Source: Actinomadura citrea (GTDB lineage: Bacteria; Actinomycetota; Actinomycetes; Streptosporangiales; Streptosporangiaceae). Taken from it: a DNA stretch of 64,000 nucleotides. The translations under genes and the position numbers were made by a program. The stretch is from positions 6,882,001 through 6,946,000 of the forward strand of contig NZ_JACCBT010000001.1 of NCBI RefSeq assembly GCF_013409045.1, in the 5' to 3' direction. The notes beneath the pieces were generated by a model, which was not told the DNA's origin, ran no database searches, and saw only the letters and a program-made list of their open reading frames with translations. Below, in pieces: positions 9,080 to 18,093 of the stretch (the first letter of the stretch is position 1; each line of letters starts with the position of its first letter).

Positions 9080-9718
9080 TCAGGAGACGGGGCCCTCGGA
9101 GGGCACCTGGGTGGCGCTGAGCACGACGTGGTCGACGAACCCGTAGTCCTTGGCCTCGTCGGCGGTGAACCAGCGGTCCCGGTCGGAGTCGCGCTCGATC
9201 TGGTCGAGCTCCTGGCCGGTGTGCTCGGCGATCTTCTCGGCGAGCGTCTTCTTCACGTACAGCATCTGCTCGGCCTGGATCTTGATGTCGGAGGCGGTGC
9301 CGCCGATGCCGCCGGACGGCTGGTGCATCATGATCCGCGCGTGCGGCAGGGCGTACCGCTTGCCCCGGGCGCCCGCGCACAGCAGGAACTGGCCCATCGA
9401 CGCGGCCAGGCCCATGCCGACCGTGACGACGTCGTTCGGGACGTACTGCATGATGTCGTAGATCGCCATGCCGGCGGTGACGGAGCCACCTGGCGAGTTG
9501 ATGTAGAGCGTGATGTCGCGGCGGCCGTCCTCGGCAGACAGCAGCAGGAGCTCGGCGCAGATGCGGTTGGCGATGTCGTCGTCGACCTGCTGGCCGAGGA
9601 AGACGATGCGTTCGCGCAGCAGCCGCTGGAACAGCTGGTCGCCCAGAGGCAACAGGGGCGCCTCGGCGACCCGCGCCTGGATCCGCGACGACTCGTCGAA
9701 AGTCGGAGGCATGCTCAC
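9080..9718 (-). CDS. clpP1: ATP-dependent Clp protease proteolytic subunit (first of pair)
   Basis: ClpP-family serine protease of 212 residues with catalytic Ser107 in GLAAS and His132 in MMHQPSGG. The acidic residue lies in the DRDRWF region near residue 180. I chose the GTG at 9716-9718 because a perfect GGAGGA (minus strand, at 9726-9731) sits seven nucleotides upstream. An ATG two codons later and a longer form starting at an ATG at 9763 are alternatives, and the longer form has a poor ribosome-binding site. First gene of the clpP1-clpP2 operon, with its promoter in the gap toward tig. Confidence 0.95.
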   Translation of the reverse strand: MSMPPTFDESSRIQARVAEAPLLPLGDQLFQRLLRERIVFLGQQVDDDIANRICAELLLLSAEDGRRDITLYINSPGGSVTAGMAIYDIMQYVPNDVVTVGMGLAASMGQFLLCAGARGKRYALPHARIMMHQPSGGIGGTASDIKIQAEQMLYVKKTLAEKIAEHTGQELDQIERDSDRDRWFTADEAKDYGFVDHVVLSATQVPSEGPVS

Positions 9719-9896
9719 CGGGTGTTCCTCCGGTCCTTTTAATCGGTTCGGATGATTGGACATTAACGCGCTCACGGGCCCACTCACGCCCGGGGGCCCG
9801 GCTTTTCGCCAGGGGCGTACCCGGCGCGGCCCGGCCGACGCGCACGTAGCTGACGATCTTCGCCGCCGCGCCCGGCCGAGCGGGGCCCGCTCACGC

Positions 9897-9933
9897 GCAC
9901 GCCCCGCACCCGTCGTACGGGTGCGGGGCGTGC
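9897..9933. terminator. Hairpin terminator after tig
   Basis: Perfect 16-bp stem (9897-9912 with 9918-9933) with a 5-nt loop TCGTA. It begins 31 nt beyond the tig stop and lies upstream of clpP1, so it insulates the clp operon from tig transcription. Confidence 0.88.
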
Positions 9934-9963
9934 CCGGTGCCTCACGGACGTCCAGAAAATGCT

Positions 9964-11451
9964 CTAGGCGTCCTTGGTCTTGGCGTCCTGCTCGTCGGCA
10001 GCCTCGCCGGCCGGGGCCTCCTCAGCGGCGGCCTCAGCCGTCTCCTCGGGGGTCTCCTCCTGCGCGCCGTCCTCGGCCTCCGCGTCGGCGGCGTCCTCGG
10101 CGGCGTCCTCGGCCTGGGCGGTCTCGCCGTTCAGCTCGCGCTGCACGGCGTCGACGTCGATCTCGTTGCCCGACTCGTCCTTGACCGTGACGTGCTCGAC
10201 CACGAGGTTCAGCGCCTTGCTGCGCAGCACCTCCGAGACGATCGCCGGGAGCTGGTTGTTCTGCGTCAGGTACTCGGCGAGCTGCTGCGGCTGCACGCCC
10301 ATCTGCATCGCCTGCGTGACGACGTACTCGCTGAGCTCCTCGTTCTCGACGTTCAGCTCCTCCTGGACGGCGAGCTGGTCGAGCACGAAGCCGCCCTTGA
10401 CCGCGAGCCGGGCCGCGTCGGCGACCTCGGTGTCGAACTCCTCGGCGGTCTTCTCCTCTTCCTTGAGGTAGTCGTCCCTGGTCATGCCCGCCATCTGGAG
10501 CTGCTGCTCCAGCTGCTGGTTGCGGCGGTCGACCTCCTCTTCCACGACCTTGTCGGGAAGCGGGATGTCGACCTTCTCCAGGAGCGCCTCAAGGGCCTTG
10601 TCGCGCGCCTCGGACAGCTGCTGCAGCTTCACCTGCCGGCCGAGCCGGACGCGCACGTCCTCGCGCAGCTCCTCGATCGTGTCGAACTCGCTGGCGAGCT
10701 GGGCGAACTCGTCGTCCAGGTCGGGCAGGTTCTTCACCTTGACGCTCTGCACGGTGACCGTGATCTCGGCCTCCTCGCCGGCGTGCTCGCCGCCGACCAG
10801 GGTGCCGGTGAAGGTCTTGTCCTCGCCCGCGGCGAGGCCGACGAGGGCCTCGTCCAGGCCCTCGATCGCGGAGTTGCTGCCGACCTCGTAGGAGTAACCG
10901 GTGGTCGAGGCGTCCTCGATCTCCTCGCCGTCGATCCGCGCGACGAGGTCGATGGTGGCGAAGTCGCCGTCCTCGGCCGCGCGCTCGGCGCCGGTGAGGG
11001 AGGCGAAGCGCTCGCGGAGGTTGTCGATGGTCTCGCCGACCTGCTCGTCGGTGACCTCGGCGTCCTCGACGACGACCTCCAGGCCGTCGTAGTCGGGCAC
11101 CTCGAACTTCGGCCGGATGTCGACCTCGGCGGTGAAGGCGAACTGGGTGCCGTCCTCCAGCTCGGTCACCTCGACGTCGGGCTGCCCGAGCACGAAGATC
11201 TCGGACTCCTCGACGGCGCGGCCGTACAGCTCGGGAAGCGCGTCGTTGACCGCCTCCTGGAGGACCGCGCCCCGGCCGACGTACTTGTCGATCAGCGGGG
11301 CGGGAACCTTGCCGGGCCGGAAGCCCTTGATCCGCACCTGCTGCGAGATCTCCTTGTACGCCTTGTCGAGGTTCGGCTTGAGCTCGTCGAACGGAACCTC
11401 GACGGTGAGCTTGACCCGCGTGGGGGTCAGCTCCTCGACATCGGTCTTCAC
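9964..11451 (-). CDS. tig: Trigger factor
   Basis: Ribosome-associated chaperone and peptidyl-prolyl isomerase of 495 residues. The N-terminal ribosome-binding domain has the signature GFRPGKVP at residues 43-50. An FKBP-type PPIase domain follows around 160-240, then the helical C-terminal chaperone domain. The last 70 or so residues are a very acidic Ala/Glu-rich tail ending in DEQDAKTKDA, common in actinobacterial trigger factors. The GTG start at 11449-11451 has AAGGAGA nine nucleotides upstream. Gene order tig, clpP1, clpP2, clpX is the classical one. Confidence 0.96.
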   Translation of the reverse strand: MKTDVEELTPTRVKLTVEVPFDELKPNLDKAYKEISQQVRIKGFRPGKVPAPLIDKYVGRGAVLQEAVNDALPELYGRAVEESEIFVLGQPDVEVTELEDGTQFAFTAEVDIRPKFEVPDYDGLEVVVEDAEVTDEQVGETIDNLRERFASLTGAERAAEDGDFATIDLVARIDGEEIEDASTTGYSYEVGSNSAIEGLDEALVGLAAGEDKTFTGTLVGGEHAGEEAEITVTVQSVKVKNLPDLDDEFAQLASEFDTIEELREDVRVRLGRQVKLQQLSEARDKALEALLEKVDIPLPDKVVEEEVDRRNQQLEQQLQMAGMTRDDYLKEEEKTAEEFDTEVADAARLAVKGGFVLDQLAVQEELNVENEELSEYVVTQAMQMGVQPQQLAEYLTQNNQLPAIVSEVLRSKALNLVVEHVTVKDESGNEIDVDAVQRELNGETAQAEDAAEDAADAEAEDGAQEETPEETAEAAAEEAPAGEAADEQDAKTKDA

Positions 11452-11745
11452 TGGGGTCGGTCTCCTTGATCGGGCGCTGTCTCGGCCGCGGCGTTCGACG
11501 CGTTCTCTTCCTCTTGACGTGCGAGTCCTCGGCCTCCACGCAGCGGGCTGCGCCGTGGTGCTCGGCCGGTCAGTCTCTCGGCGGCGCGGGCGCGCCGAAA
11601 TACGGCTCCGCGCCTTCGCGCGGCCAAGTCTATGGGGTCGCGGCGCCGTCTGCGGACATCGGAGGCCCACAAGCCCGGCGAATCCGCGTCAACGCCGCCG
11701 CACGGGCAGTGACATGGAGCACCGGGACCCCCATACTCGTCCGGG

Positions 11746-12903
11746 ATGAACGGGATAGCCGCGGCCTTCAGTGCGACCGGTCTCTACTACCTCGGGTTCG
11801 CCGTTTTCAAGCTCGCGGCGGACCGGATGCCCGCTGTACGGGGCAACCGCATCCCGCACATGGTGTGGACGATCGTGAGCAACTGGGTCTTCCTGATCGC
11901 GCTCGGGGTCGTGCTCGGCGGGCTCGGCCTGCAGATCCTCGCGCTGCGCAACCTGCCGCTGTCCACCGCGGTACCGATCTTCATGTCCGGCATCGTGCCG
12001 CTGCTGCTGATCGCCCTGGTCTTCTTCGGCGAGCGGCTGACCCCGCGCGAGTGGCTCAGCCTGGTGCTGATCGGCGCGGCGATCCTGCTGCTCACCGCGT
12101 CGCTGCGGGGGGACGAGCCGATCGGCTCGGCGGACGCGCCGCTGTGGAAGATCGCCGCGGTGGTCGCCCCCGCGGTGCTGGTGCCGGTGCTGATCCTGGT
12201 CCTCGGCGACCACCGGCCCGACGGCCGGCACGCGCGCCCGGTGACCGGCATCGCCTACGGGCTGAGCTCGGGCTTCCCGGTCGGCACCGCCGAGCTGGCG
12301 ATCAAGGGGTGGAGCGACGACGCGCACGCCACGAGCCTGCGGATCGCCGCGACGCCGTGGCCGTACCTGACGGTGCTGGCGGCGGCCATCGGGTTCGGGA
12401 TCATGGTCATGGCGTTCCAGCGCTGCCGGGTGTCGATCGTGGCCACCGTGATGACGGTGAGCGCGAAGACCTACCTGCTGGCGATGGGCACCTTCCTCTA
12501 CGCGGAGCCGTGGCCGCAGGACGTGGGGCACTCGGCGATGCGGCTGGGCGCGCTGGCGCTGGGCGCGATCGCCGTCCTTCAGTTCCCCCGGCACCGGCCG
12601 ATTCCGGACGAGCCGGACGCCTCCTCCGCGGAGGAGGCGGACGCGGTGGACCCGTTCGGCGGCACGGCGGTCGGCGGGCCGGTCCTGGGCGGCCCGAGGC
12701 TCGGCCAGGCGCACCGGCAGGCTCCGCAGGTGCCGCCGCAGCGTTCCCCGTACGCGCAGGACCCGCTCGGCCAGGGCCCCTACGACCGGCCCGAGGCCTC
12801 TCCCTCCGAGGCGGCGCCGCCGCAGCCGCGCCGCCCCGTCCGCCCGCAGCGCCCGACCGAGACGGGCGCGGACGGGCGGTGGCGCGGCTTCGGCGACGGC
12901 TGA
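11746..12903 (+). CDS. DMT/EamA-like multi-pass membrane protein
   Basis: Membrane protein of 385 residues. The first 285 residues contain about eight to ten hydrophobic segments, for example VFLIALGVVLGGLGLQILAL, IVPLLLIALVFF and SLVLIGAAILLLTAS. The arrangement of short helices and the ALRNLPLSTAVPIF stretch resemble drug/metabolite transporter (EamA) proteins. The last 100 residues are a Pro/Gln-rich hydrophilic tail predicted to be cytoplasmic and disordered, which is unusual for this family. The substrate is unknown. It is divergent from tig and convergent with tex, with a small hairpin at 12911-12927 in between. Confidence 0.7.
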   Translation: MNGIAAAFSATGLYYLGFAVFKLAADRMPAVRGNRIPHMVWTIVSNWVFLIALGVVLGGLGLQILALRNLPLSTAVPIFMSGIVPLLLIALVFFGERLTPREWLSLVLIGAAILLLTASLRGDEPIGSADAPLWKIAAVVAPAVLVPVLILVLGDHRPDGRHARPVTGIAYGLSSGFPVGTAELAIKGWSDDAHATSLRIAATPWPYLTVLAAAIGFGIMVMAFQRCRVSIVATVMTVSAKTYLLAMGTFLYAEPWPQDVGHSAMRLGALALGAIAVLQFPRHRPIPDEPDASSAEEADAVDPFGGTAVGGPVLGGPRLGQAHRQAPQVPPQRSPYAQDPLGQGPYDRPEASPSEAAPPQPRRPVRPQRPTETGADGRWRGFGDG

Positions 12904-12954
12904 ACGGCGCCCCGGCCCGAAGCCGGGACACCGTGCCGCCCGCGTGGCCGGGTC

Positions 12955-15519
12955 TCAGCGGCCCTTGCCGCCGGAACGGCGCTTGTCGTTGCCGGGAAGG
13001 CCCTTGTCCAGGCCGGCGCGCCTGAGCGCGTCGGCCATGGCGCCGCCGCCGGAGGAGTCGCCGCCTCCCTGGCCGCCGCGGCGCTGCCCGCCTCGCTGGT
13101 TCCGGCCGCGCTGGTCCTGACCCCGCTGGCCCTGACCCCGCTGGCCCTGACCCCGCTGCTCCTGGCCCCGCTGGTCCTGGCCGCGCCGGTTCTGGCCACC
13201 GCGCCGGTCCTGCCCGCCGCGTTCCGGACGTGCGCCCTGCTCGCGCTGCTCGCGCTGCTCGCCGCGCCGGCCGCCGCCCTGCTGGTCACGGCCGGGTTCG
13301 TCGTCCAGGCGCAGGGTCAGTGAGATGCGCTTGCGCTGCAGGTCGACGTCCAGGACCTTCACCCGGACGATGTCGCCCGGCTTGGCGACCTCGCGCGGGT
13401 CGGAGACGAACTTGTCCGACATCGCGGAGATGTGGACGAGCCCGTCCTGGTGGACGCCGACGTCCACGAACGCGCCGAACGCGGCGACGTTGGTGACGAC
13501 GCCTTCCAGGAGCATGCCGGGTTCGAGGTCGGCGAGCTTGTCGACGCCCTCCTTGAAGGTGGCGGTCCGGAACGCCGGGCGCGGGTCGCGGCCCGGCTTC
13601 TCCAGCTCGGCGAGGATGTCGGTGACCGTCGGCAGCCCGAAGGTGTCGTCGACGAACTCCGCCGGCCTGAGCGAGCGCAGGACGGCGGTGTTGCCGACGA
13701 GGGCCTTGATGTCCGTGCCCGCGCTGTCCAGGATCCGGTGGACGACCGGGTAGGACTCGGGGTGGACGCTGGAGGCGTCGAGCGGGTCCTCCCCGCCGGG
13801 GATGCGCAGGAAGCCGGCGCACTGCTCGAACGCCTTCGGACCGAGCCGCGGGACGCCCTTCAACCCGGCGCGGCTGCGGAAGGGGCCGTTGGCGTCGCGG
13901 TGCGCGACGATGTTCTCCGCGAGGCCCTCGCCGATGCCGGACACGCGGGTGAGCAGCGGCGCGGACGCGGTGTTGACGTCGACGCCGACGCCGTTCACGC
14001 AGTCCTCGACGACGGCGTCGAGGGAGCGCGACAGCTTCACCTCGGACACGTCGTGCTGGTACTGGCCGACGCCGATCGACTTGGGGTCGATCTTGACCAG
14101 CTCGGCGAGCGGGTCCTGCAGGCGGCGGGCGATGGAGACGGCGCCGCGCAGCGAGACGTCCATACCGGGCAGCTCGCGGCTCGCGTACTCCGACGCCGAG
14201 TACACCGACGCGCCCGCCTCCGACACCATGACCTTGGTCAGCTTTAGGTCGGGATGCCGGGCGATCAGGTCGGCGGCGAGCTTGTCGGTCTCGCGGGAGG
14301 CGGTGCCGTTGCCGATCGAGACCAGGTCGACCCGGTGCTCGCGGGCCAGCCGGGCGAGCGTCTCGATCGACTCGTCCCACCTGCGGCGGGGCTCGTGCGG
14401 AAAGATGGTGTCGGTCGCGACGACCTTGCCGGTCGCGTCGACGATCGCGACCTTGACGCCGGTGCGCAGGCCCGGGTCCAGGCCCATGGTCGTGCGGGTG
14501 CCCGCGGGCGCGGCGAGCAGCAGGTCGCGCAGGTTGGCCGCGAACACGCGGACCGCCTCGTCCTCGGCCTCCTGGCGCAGCCGGGTGCGCAGGTCGATGC
14601 CGAGGTGGACGAGGATCCGGGTGCGCCAGGCCCACCGGACGGCGTCCGACAGCCACTTGTCGGCCGGACGCCCCTGGTCGGTGATCTGGAACCGGCGGGC
14701 GATCTCCACCTCGAAGGAGCTGCGCGCGGCGGGGTCCTCCCCGGCCTCCTCGGGCTCCAGGTCGAGGTCGAGGACCTCTTCCTTCTCCCCGCGGAACAAC
14801 GCGAGGACACGGTGCGAGGGCAGCTTCGCGAAGGGCTCGGCGAAGTCGAAGTAGTCGGAGAACTTGGCGCCCGACTCCTGCTTGCCGTCCCGCACGCGCG
14901 AGACCATGCGCCCCTGGTTCCACATGCGCTCGCGCAGCGCGCCGATGAGGTCGGCGTCCTCGGCGAAGCGCTCGACCAGGATGGCGCGGGCGCCCTCCAG
15001 CGCGGCGGTCGCGTCGGCGACGCCCTTCTCCTCGTCCACGAAGGCCGCGGCCTCGGCCCGCGGGTCGCGGGACGGGTCGCCGAACAGCATCTCGGCGAGC
15101 GGTTCGAGCCCGGCCTCGCGGGCGATCTGTGCCTTCGTGCGCCGCTTCGGCTTGTACGGGAGGTAGATGTCCTCCAGCCGCGCCTTGGAGTCGGCCGTCA
15201 TGATCTGCGCCCGCAGGTCGTCGGTGAGCTTGCCCTGCGACTCGACCGACTCCAGGATCGCGGTGCGGCGCTCGTCCAGCTCGCGCAGGTAGCGCAGCCG
15301 CTCCTCCAGCGCGCGCAGCTGGGCGTCGTCGAGCGCGCCGGTCGCCTCCTTGCGGTAGCGGGCGATGAACGGGACGGTCGCCCCGCCGTCGAGCAGGTCC
15401 ACCGCGACCCGCACCTGCCCCTCGCGGACGCCGATCTCCTCGGCGATGCGCTCGGTGATGGGCCGCAGGGCGGGCCCGGGGCCCTGACCGTCGGACGTCT
15501 GGCTTGTGGTCGCTGTCAC
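12955..15519 (-). CDS. tex: Tex-family RNA-binding protein
   Basis: Nucleic-acid-binding transcription accessory protein of 854 residues. Order: Tex N-terminal helical domain (with VPFIARYRKEATG), a YqgF-like RNase H fold (MGLDPGLRTGVKVAIVD), a helix-hairpin-helix region (NTASAPLLTRVSGIGEGLA) and an S1 domain (GMLLEGVVTNVAAFGAFVDV). Beyond S1, about 110 residues form an Arg/Gly/Gln tract with repeated RGQ units, not part of the usual core. The GTG at 15517-15519 is the most plausible start, but its ribosome-binding site is weak; a GTG at 15591 would add 24 residues. It is divergent from the second kinase gene. Confidence 0.93.
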   Translation of the reverse strand: MTATTSQTSDGQGPGPALRPITERIAEEIGVREGQVRVAVDLLDGGATVPFIARYRKEATGALDDAQLRALEERLRYLRELDERRTAILESVESQGKLTDDLRAQIMTADSKARLEDIYLPYKPKRRTKAQIAREAGLEPLAEMLFGDPSRDPRAEAAAFVDEEKGVADATAALEGARAILVERFAEDADLIGALRERMWNQGRMVSRVRDGKQESGAKFSDYFDFAEPFAKLPSHRVLALFRGEKEEVLDLDLEPEEAGEDPAARSSFEVEIARRFQITDQGRPADKWLSDAVRWAWRTRILVHLGIDLRTRLRQEAEDEAVRVFAANLRDLLLAAPAGTRTTMGLDPGLRTGVKVAIVDATGKVVATDTIFPHEPRRRWDESIETLARLAREHRVDLVSIGNGTASRETDKLAADLIARHPDLKLTKVMVSEAGASVYSASEYASRELPGMDVSLRGAVSIARRLQDPLAELVKIDPKSIGVGQYQHDVSEVKLSRSLDAVVEDCVNGVGVDVNTASAPLLTRVSGIGEGLAENIVAHRDANGPFRSRAGLKGVPRLGPKAFEQCAGFLRIPGGEDPLDASSVHPESYPVVHRILDSAGTDIKALVGNTAVLRSLRPAEFVDDTFGLPTVTDILAELEKPGRDPRPAFRTATFKEGVDKLADLEPGMLLEGVVTNVAAFGAFVDVGVHQDGLVHISAMSDKFVSDPREVAKPGDIVRVKVLDVDLQRKRISLTLRLDDEPGRDQQGGGRRGEQREQREQGARPERGGQDRRGGQNRRGQDQRGQEQRGQGQRGQGQRGQDQRGRNQRGGQRRGGQGGGDSSGGGAMADALRRAGLDKGLPGNDKRRSGGKGR

Positions 15520-15716
15520 AGCTTGAATTCGCTTTCTCCCCTGAGTGTCGCCTGTGCATTGTCCAGGGAACGGGGCCTGTTGTCTTGTCACGCTCGAATG
15601 ACGGTAGGCCTAACCCCACCGCCTCGGTCACGAAGAGGGGGTCTAGCACCACCGAGCCCCGAGGCGCGAACGATGACAATGGTGGAGGTCCCACGGCGAA
15701 CCCCTTTGGAGGAACG

Positions 15717-17003
15717 GTGAGCGAGCTACTGCGCGGGTACGGGCGGCGCGCCCTCACCTGTTTCGTCCGGGCCGTCGCCCAGATCGTGCTCGCGTACGCG
15801 GTGAACCTGCCGCTGTTCATCGTGACCGTGCTGTCGATCGCGTTCATCCCGCTGGGGTTCGGGGTCGTCCTGGCGCCGATGATGTTCCAGGCGATCCGGA
15901 CGGTCGCCAACCAGCAGCGCTTGTGGGCGGCCGAGTGGTCGGGGGTGCGGATCCCCGTTCCGTACCGGGCGGAGCCGGCCGGGGCGGGCGTGTTCGGCCG
16001 GCTGAAGTGGATCCTCACCGATCCGGCCTCGTGGCGCGACCTGCTGTGGACGCTCCTGAACGTGCCGGTCGCGCTCGTCCTCGGCGTCCTCGCGGGCGGT
16101 CTGACGCTGTACGGGGTGGAGGGCGTGCTGGTGGCGCCGTGGGTGGCGCAGCTGACCGACTACGGGTGGGGTCCCTTCTGGCCGCTGGGCGACTGGGGCG
16201 TCGTCGGCCTCGTCGGCACCGTCGTGCTGGGCGCGGCGCTGACCGTGGTGTCCATCCCGCTGGGAACGATGTTCCTGACGGCGCACGCCAGGTTCTGCCA
16301 GTCGCTGCTCGCGCCGACGCGGGACGCGCTGGCCGAGCGCGTCGAGCGGCTCACCGAGACGCGGTCGGAAGCGGTGGACGCCTCGGCGGCCGAGCTGCGC
16401 CGCATCGAACGTGACCTGCACGACGGCGCGCAGGCCCGGCTGGTCGCGCTGAGCATGAACATCGGCCTCGCCGAGGAGATGATGAAGCACGACCCCGAGA
16501 CGGCGCAGAAGCTCCTGGCCGAGGCCCGCGAGGCGAGCGGGACGGCGCTGACGGAACTGCGCGACCTGGTCCGGGGCATCCACCCGCCGGTGCTGGCCGA
16601 GCGGGGCCTCGACGGGGCCGTGCGCGCCCTCGCCCTCACGCTGCCGCTGCCGGTCGACGTCCAGATCGACCTGCCGGGGCGCAGCGACGCACCGGTGGAG
16701 TCGGCGGCGTACTTCGCGGTCGCGGAGATGCTCGCCAACGTGGTCAAGCACTCGGCCGCGCGGCGCGCCTGGGTGCAGATCGAGCACCCCGGGGACCGGC
16801 TGCTCATGATCGTCGGAGACGACGGGACGGGCGGCGCCGACCCGGCGGCCGGAAGCGGAATGCGCGGTATCGAGCGCAGACTGGCGGCGTTCGATGGGAC
16901 GATGGCGGTGACGAGCCCGGTCGGCGGGCCGACCGTCGTGACCATGGAGCTGCCGTGCGCGTTGTCATCGCCGAGGACCTCGCCCTCCTCCGGGACGGCC
17001 TGA
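15717..17003 (+). CDS. Membrane sensor histidine kinase (NarL-family)
   Basis: Kinase of 428 residues. The N-terminal 200 residues hold several membrane segments, including NLPLFIVTVLSIAFIPLGFG, LLNVPVALVLGVLAGGLTLY and VGLVGTVVLGAALTVVSI, a sensor region common in actinomycete kinases. The HisKA_3 helix carries RIERDLHDGAQARL with His235 as phosphoacceptor. The HATPase domain contains EMLANVVKHS and ends in GGPTVVTMELP. The GTG start at 15717 follows TTTGGAGGAACG. Its last 49 nt overlap the regulator gene in another frame, so the two are expressed together. Confidence 0.9.
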   Translation: MSELLRGYGRRALTCFVRAVAQIVLAYAVNLPLFIVTVLSIAFIPLGFGVVLAPMMFQAIRTVANQQRLWAAEWSGVRIPVPYRAEPAGAGVFGRLKWILTDPASWRDLLWTLLNVPVALVLGVLAGGLTLYGVEGVLVAPWVAQLTDYGWGPFWPLGDWGVVGLVGTVVLGAALTVVSIPLGTMFLTAHARFCQSLLAPTRDALAERVERLTETRSEAVDASAAELRRIERDLHDGAQARLVALSMNIGLAEEMMKHDPETAQKLLAEAREASGTALTELRDLVRGIHPPVLAERGLDGAVRALALTLPLPVDVQIDLPGRSDAPVESAAYFAVAEMLANVVKHSAARRAWVQIEHPGDRLLMIVGDDGTGGADPAAGSGMRGIERRLAAFDGTMAVTSPVGGPTVVTMELPCALSSPRTSPSSGTA

Positions 17004-17599
17004 TCCGCCTGCTCGGCGCGTTCGGCTTCGAGGTCGTCGAGGCGGTCGACAACGGGCCGTCCCTGCTCCGGGCGCTGACCACCCACCGCCCGGACGTGGC
17101 GGTCGTGGACGTCCGGCTCCCTCCGACGTTCACCGACGAGGGCCTCAAGGCCGCGCTGGAGGCGCGCAAGCAGGTCCCGGGCCTGCCGGTGCTCGTGCTG
17201 TCGCAGCATGTGGAGCAGCTGTACGCGCGGGAGCTGCTGTCGGACAGCACGGGTGGCATCGGCTACCTGCTGAAGGACCGCGTCTCGGACGTCAAGGTCT
17301 TCGTGGAGGCGGTGCGCCGGGTCGCGGGCGGCGGCACCGCCCTCGACCCGGACGTGGTGGCCCAGTTGCTCACCCGGCACGCCCGCGAGGAGCCGCTGCA
17401 GCAGCTCACCCCTCGCGAACGTGAGGTCCTCGGGCTGATGGCGGAGGGCCGTTCGAACGCCGCGGTCGCCGCGAAGCTCTTCGTCACCGAGAAGGCGATC
17501 AGCAAGCACACCAACAGCATCTTCGGCAAGCTCGGGCTGCCGCAGTCCGAGGACGACAACCGCCGCGTCCTCGCCGTCCTGGCCTACCTGGGCGCCTGA
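16955..17599 (+). CDS. NarL/LuxR-family response regulator
   Basis: Response regulator of 214 residues and partner of the preceding kinase. The receiver domain has acidic residues at 7-8 (ED) and phosphoacceptor Asp52 in VAVVDVRLPP. The C-terminal LuxR-type helix-turn-helix starts at LTPREREVLGLMAEG and contains AISKHTNSIFGKLGLP. The GTG start lies inside the kinase gene, giving a 49-nt overlap. It converges with the cupin gene, 16 nt away. Confidence 0.92.
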   Translation: MRVVIAEDLALLRDGLIRLLGAFGFEVVEAVDNGPSLLRALTTHRPDVAVVDVRLPPTFTDEGLKAALEARKQVPGLPVLVLSQHVEQLYARELLSDSTGGIGYLLKDRVSDVKVFVEAVRRVAGGGTALDPDVVAQLLTRHAREEPLQQLTPREREVLGLMAEGRSNAAVAAKLFVTEKAISKHTNSIFGKLGLPQSEDDNRRVLAVLAYLGA

Positions 17600-17615
17600 G
17601 CCCCGGGCCCTCTGA

Positions 17616-18032
17616 TCACTTGGCCCAGGGCGGGACGATCCGCTCGTCCCCCTGGGGGGCGATCGCGCAGCGGGTCTCGTCCACCAGGGCGTCCGGGTCG
17701 TAGGCGAGGCAGCCCGCGTGGGCCGCGACGACGGCGGTGAACCCGGTGTCCCCGGTCGTGATCTGGCGGGGCGCGTCGGCGGGCAGGACGACGGTGTCGC
17801 CGGCGCCCGCCTCCAGCTTGCGGCCGTCCAGGTCGACGGTGGCGCCGCCGTCGAGGAACGTCCACACCTGCTCGGTGTCGAACGCGTGCAGCGGACCGGT
17901 CTTGCCCGGTGCCATCTCCACGCGCCAGACGGCGATCCCCTCCGTGCCGCCCTGGGTCGGCGATGCGGCGGTGGTCATCACGACGGCCGGCGTCTCGGTC
18001 CGGCGGCTCTCGGCGTTGCGGATGAGCGTCAT
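17616..18032 (-). CDS. Small cupin-domain protein
   Basis: Single-domain beta-barrel protein of 138 residues. Cupin motif 1 is seen around GKTGPLHAFDTEQVWTFLDG, and motif 2 around AGDTVVLPADAPRQITTG. The His that would bind metal in motif 1 is present; motif 2 lacks an obvious His, so metal binding is uncertain. It is divergent from a MarR-type gene with two operator-like sites between them, so it is probably the regulated target. Its enzymatic or sensory role is unknown. Confidence 0.78.
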   Translation of the reverse strand: MTLIRNAESRRTETPAVVMTTAASPTQGGTEGIAVWRVEMAPGKTGPLHAFDTEQVWTFLDGGATVDLDGRKLEAGAGDTVVLPADAPRQITTGDTGFTAVVAAHAGCLAYDPDALVDETRCAIAPQGDERIVPPWAK

Positions 18033-18053
18033 GGTTCCCTGTCCCCTAAGTTA

Positions 18054-18089
18054 GACAATGTGGTTGTCCATATAGTCAACGAGGTTGTC
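18054..18089. promoter_or_regulatory. Two tandem operator-like sites for the MarR regulator
   Basis: Two pseudo-palindromes of the same form occupy the gap between the divergent cupin and marR genes: GACAA-N5-TTGTC at 18054-18068 and GTCAA-N5-TTGTC at 18075-18089. Their centres are 21 nt apart, two helical turns, so two dimers could bind the same DNA face. The second site ends just before the marR start codon. Confidence 0.65.
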
Positions 18090-18093
18090 TTTC

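Noticed and set aside
13090..13215. Tandem 15-18 bp repeats that could suggest a CRISPR-like array
   Set aside because: There are no unique spacers; the repeats encode the in-frame RGQ tail of Tex.
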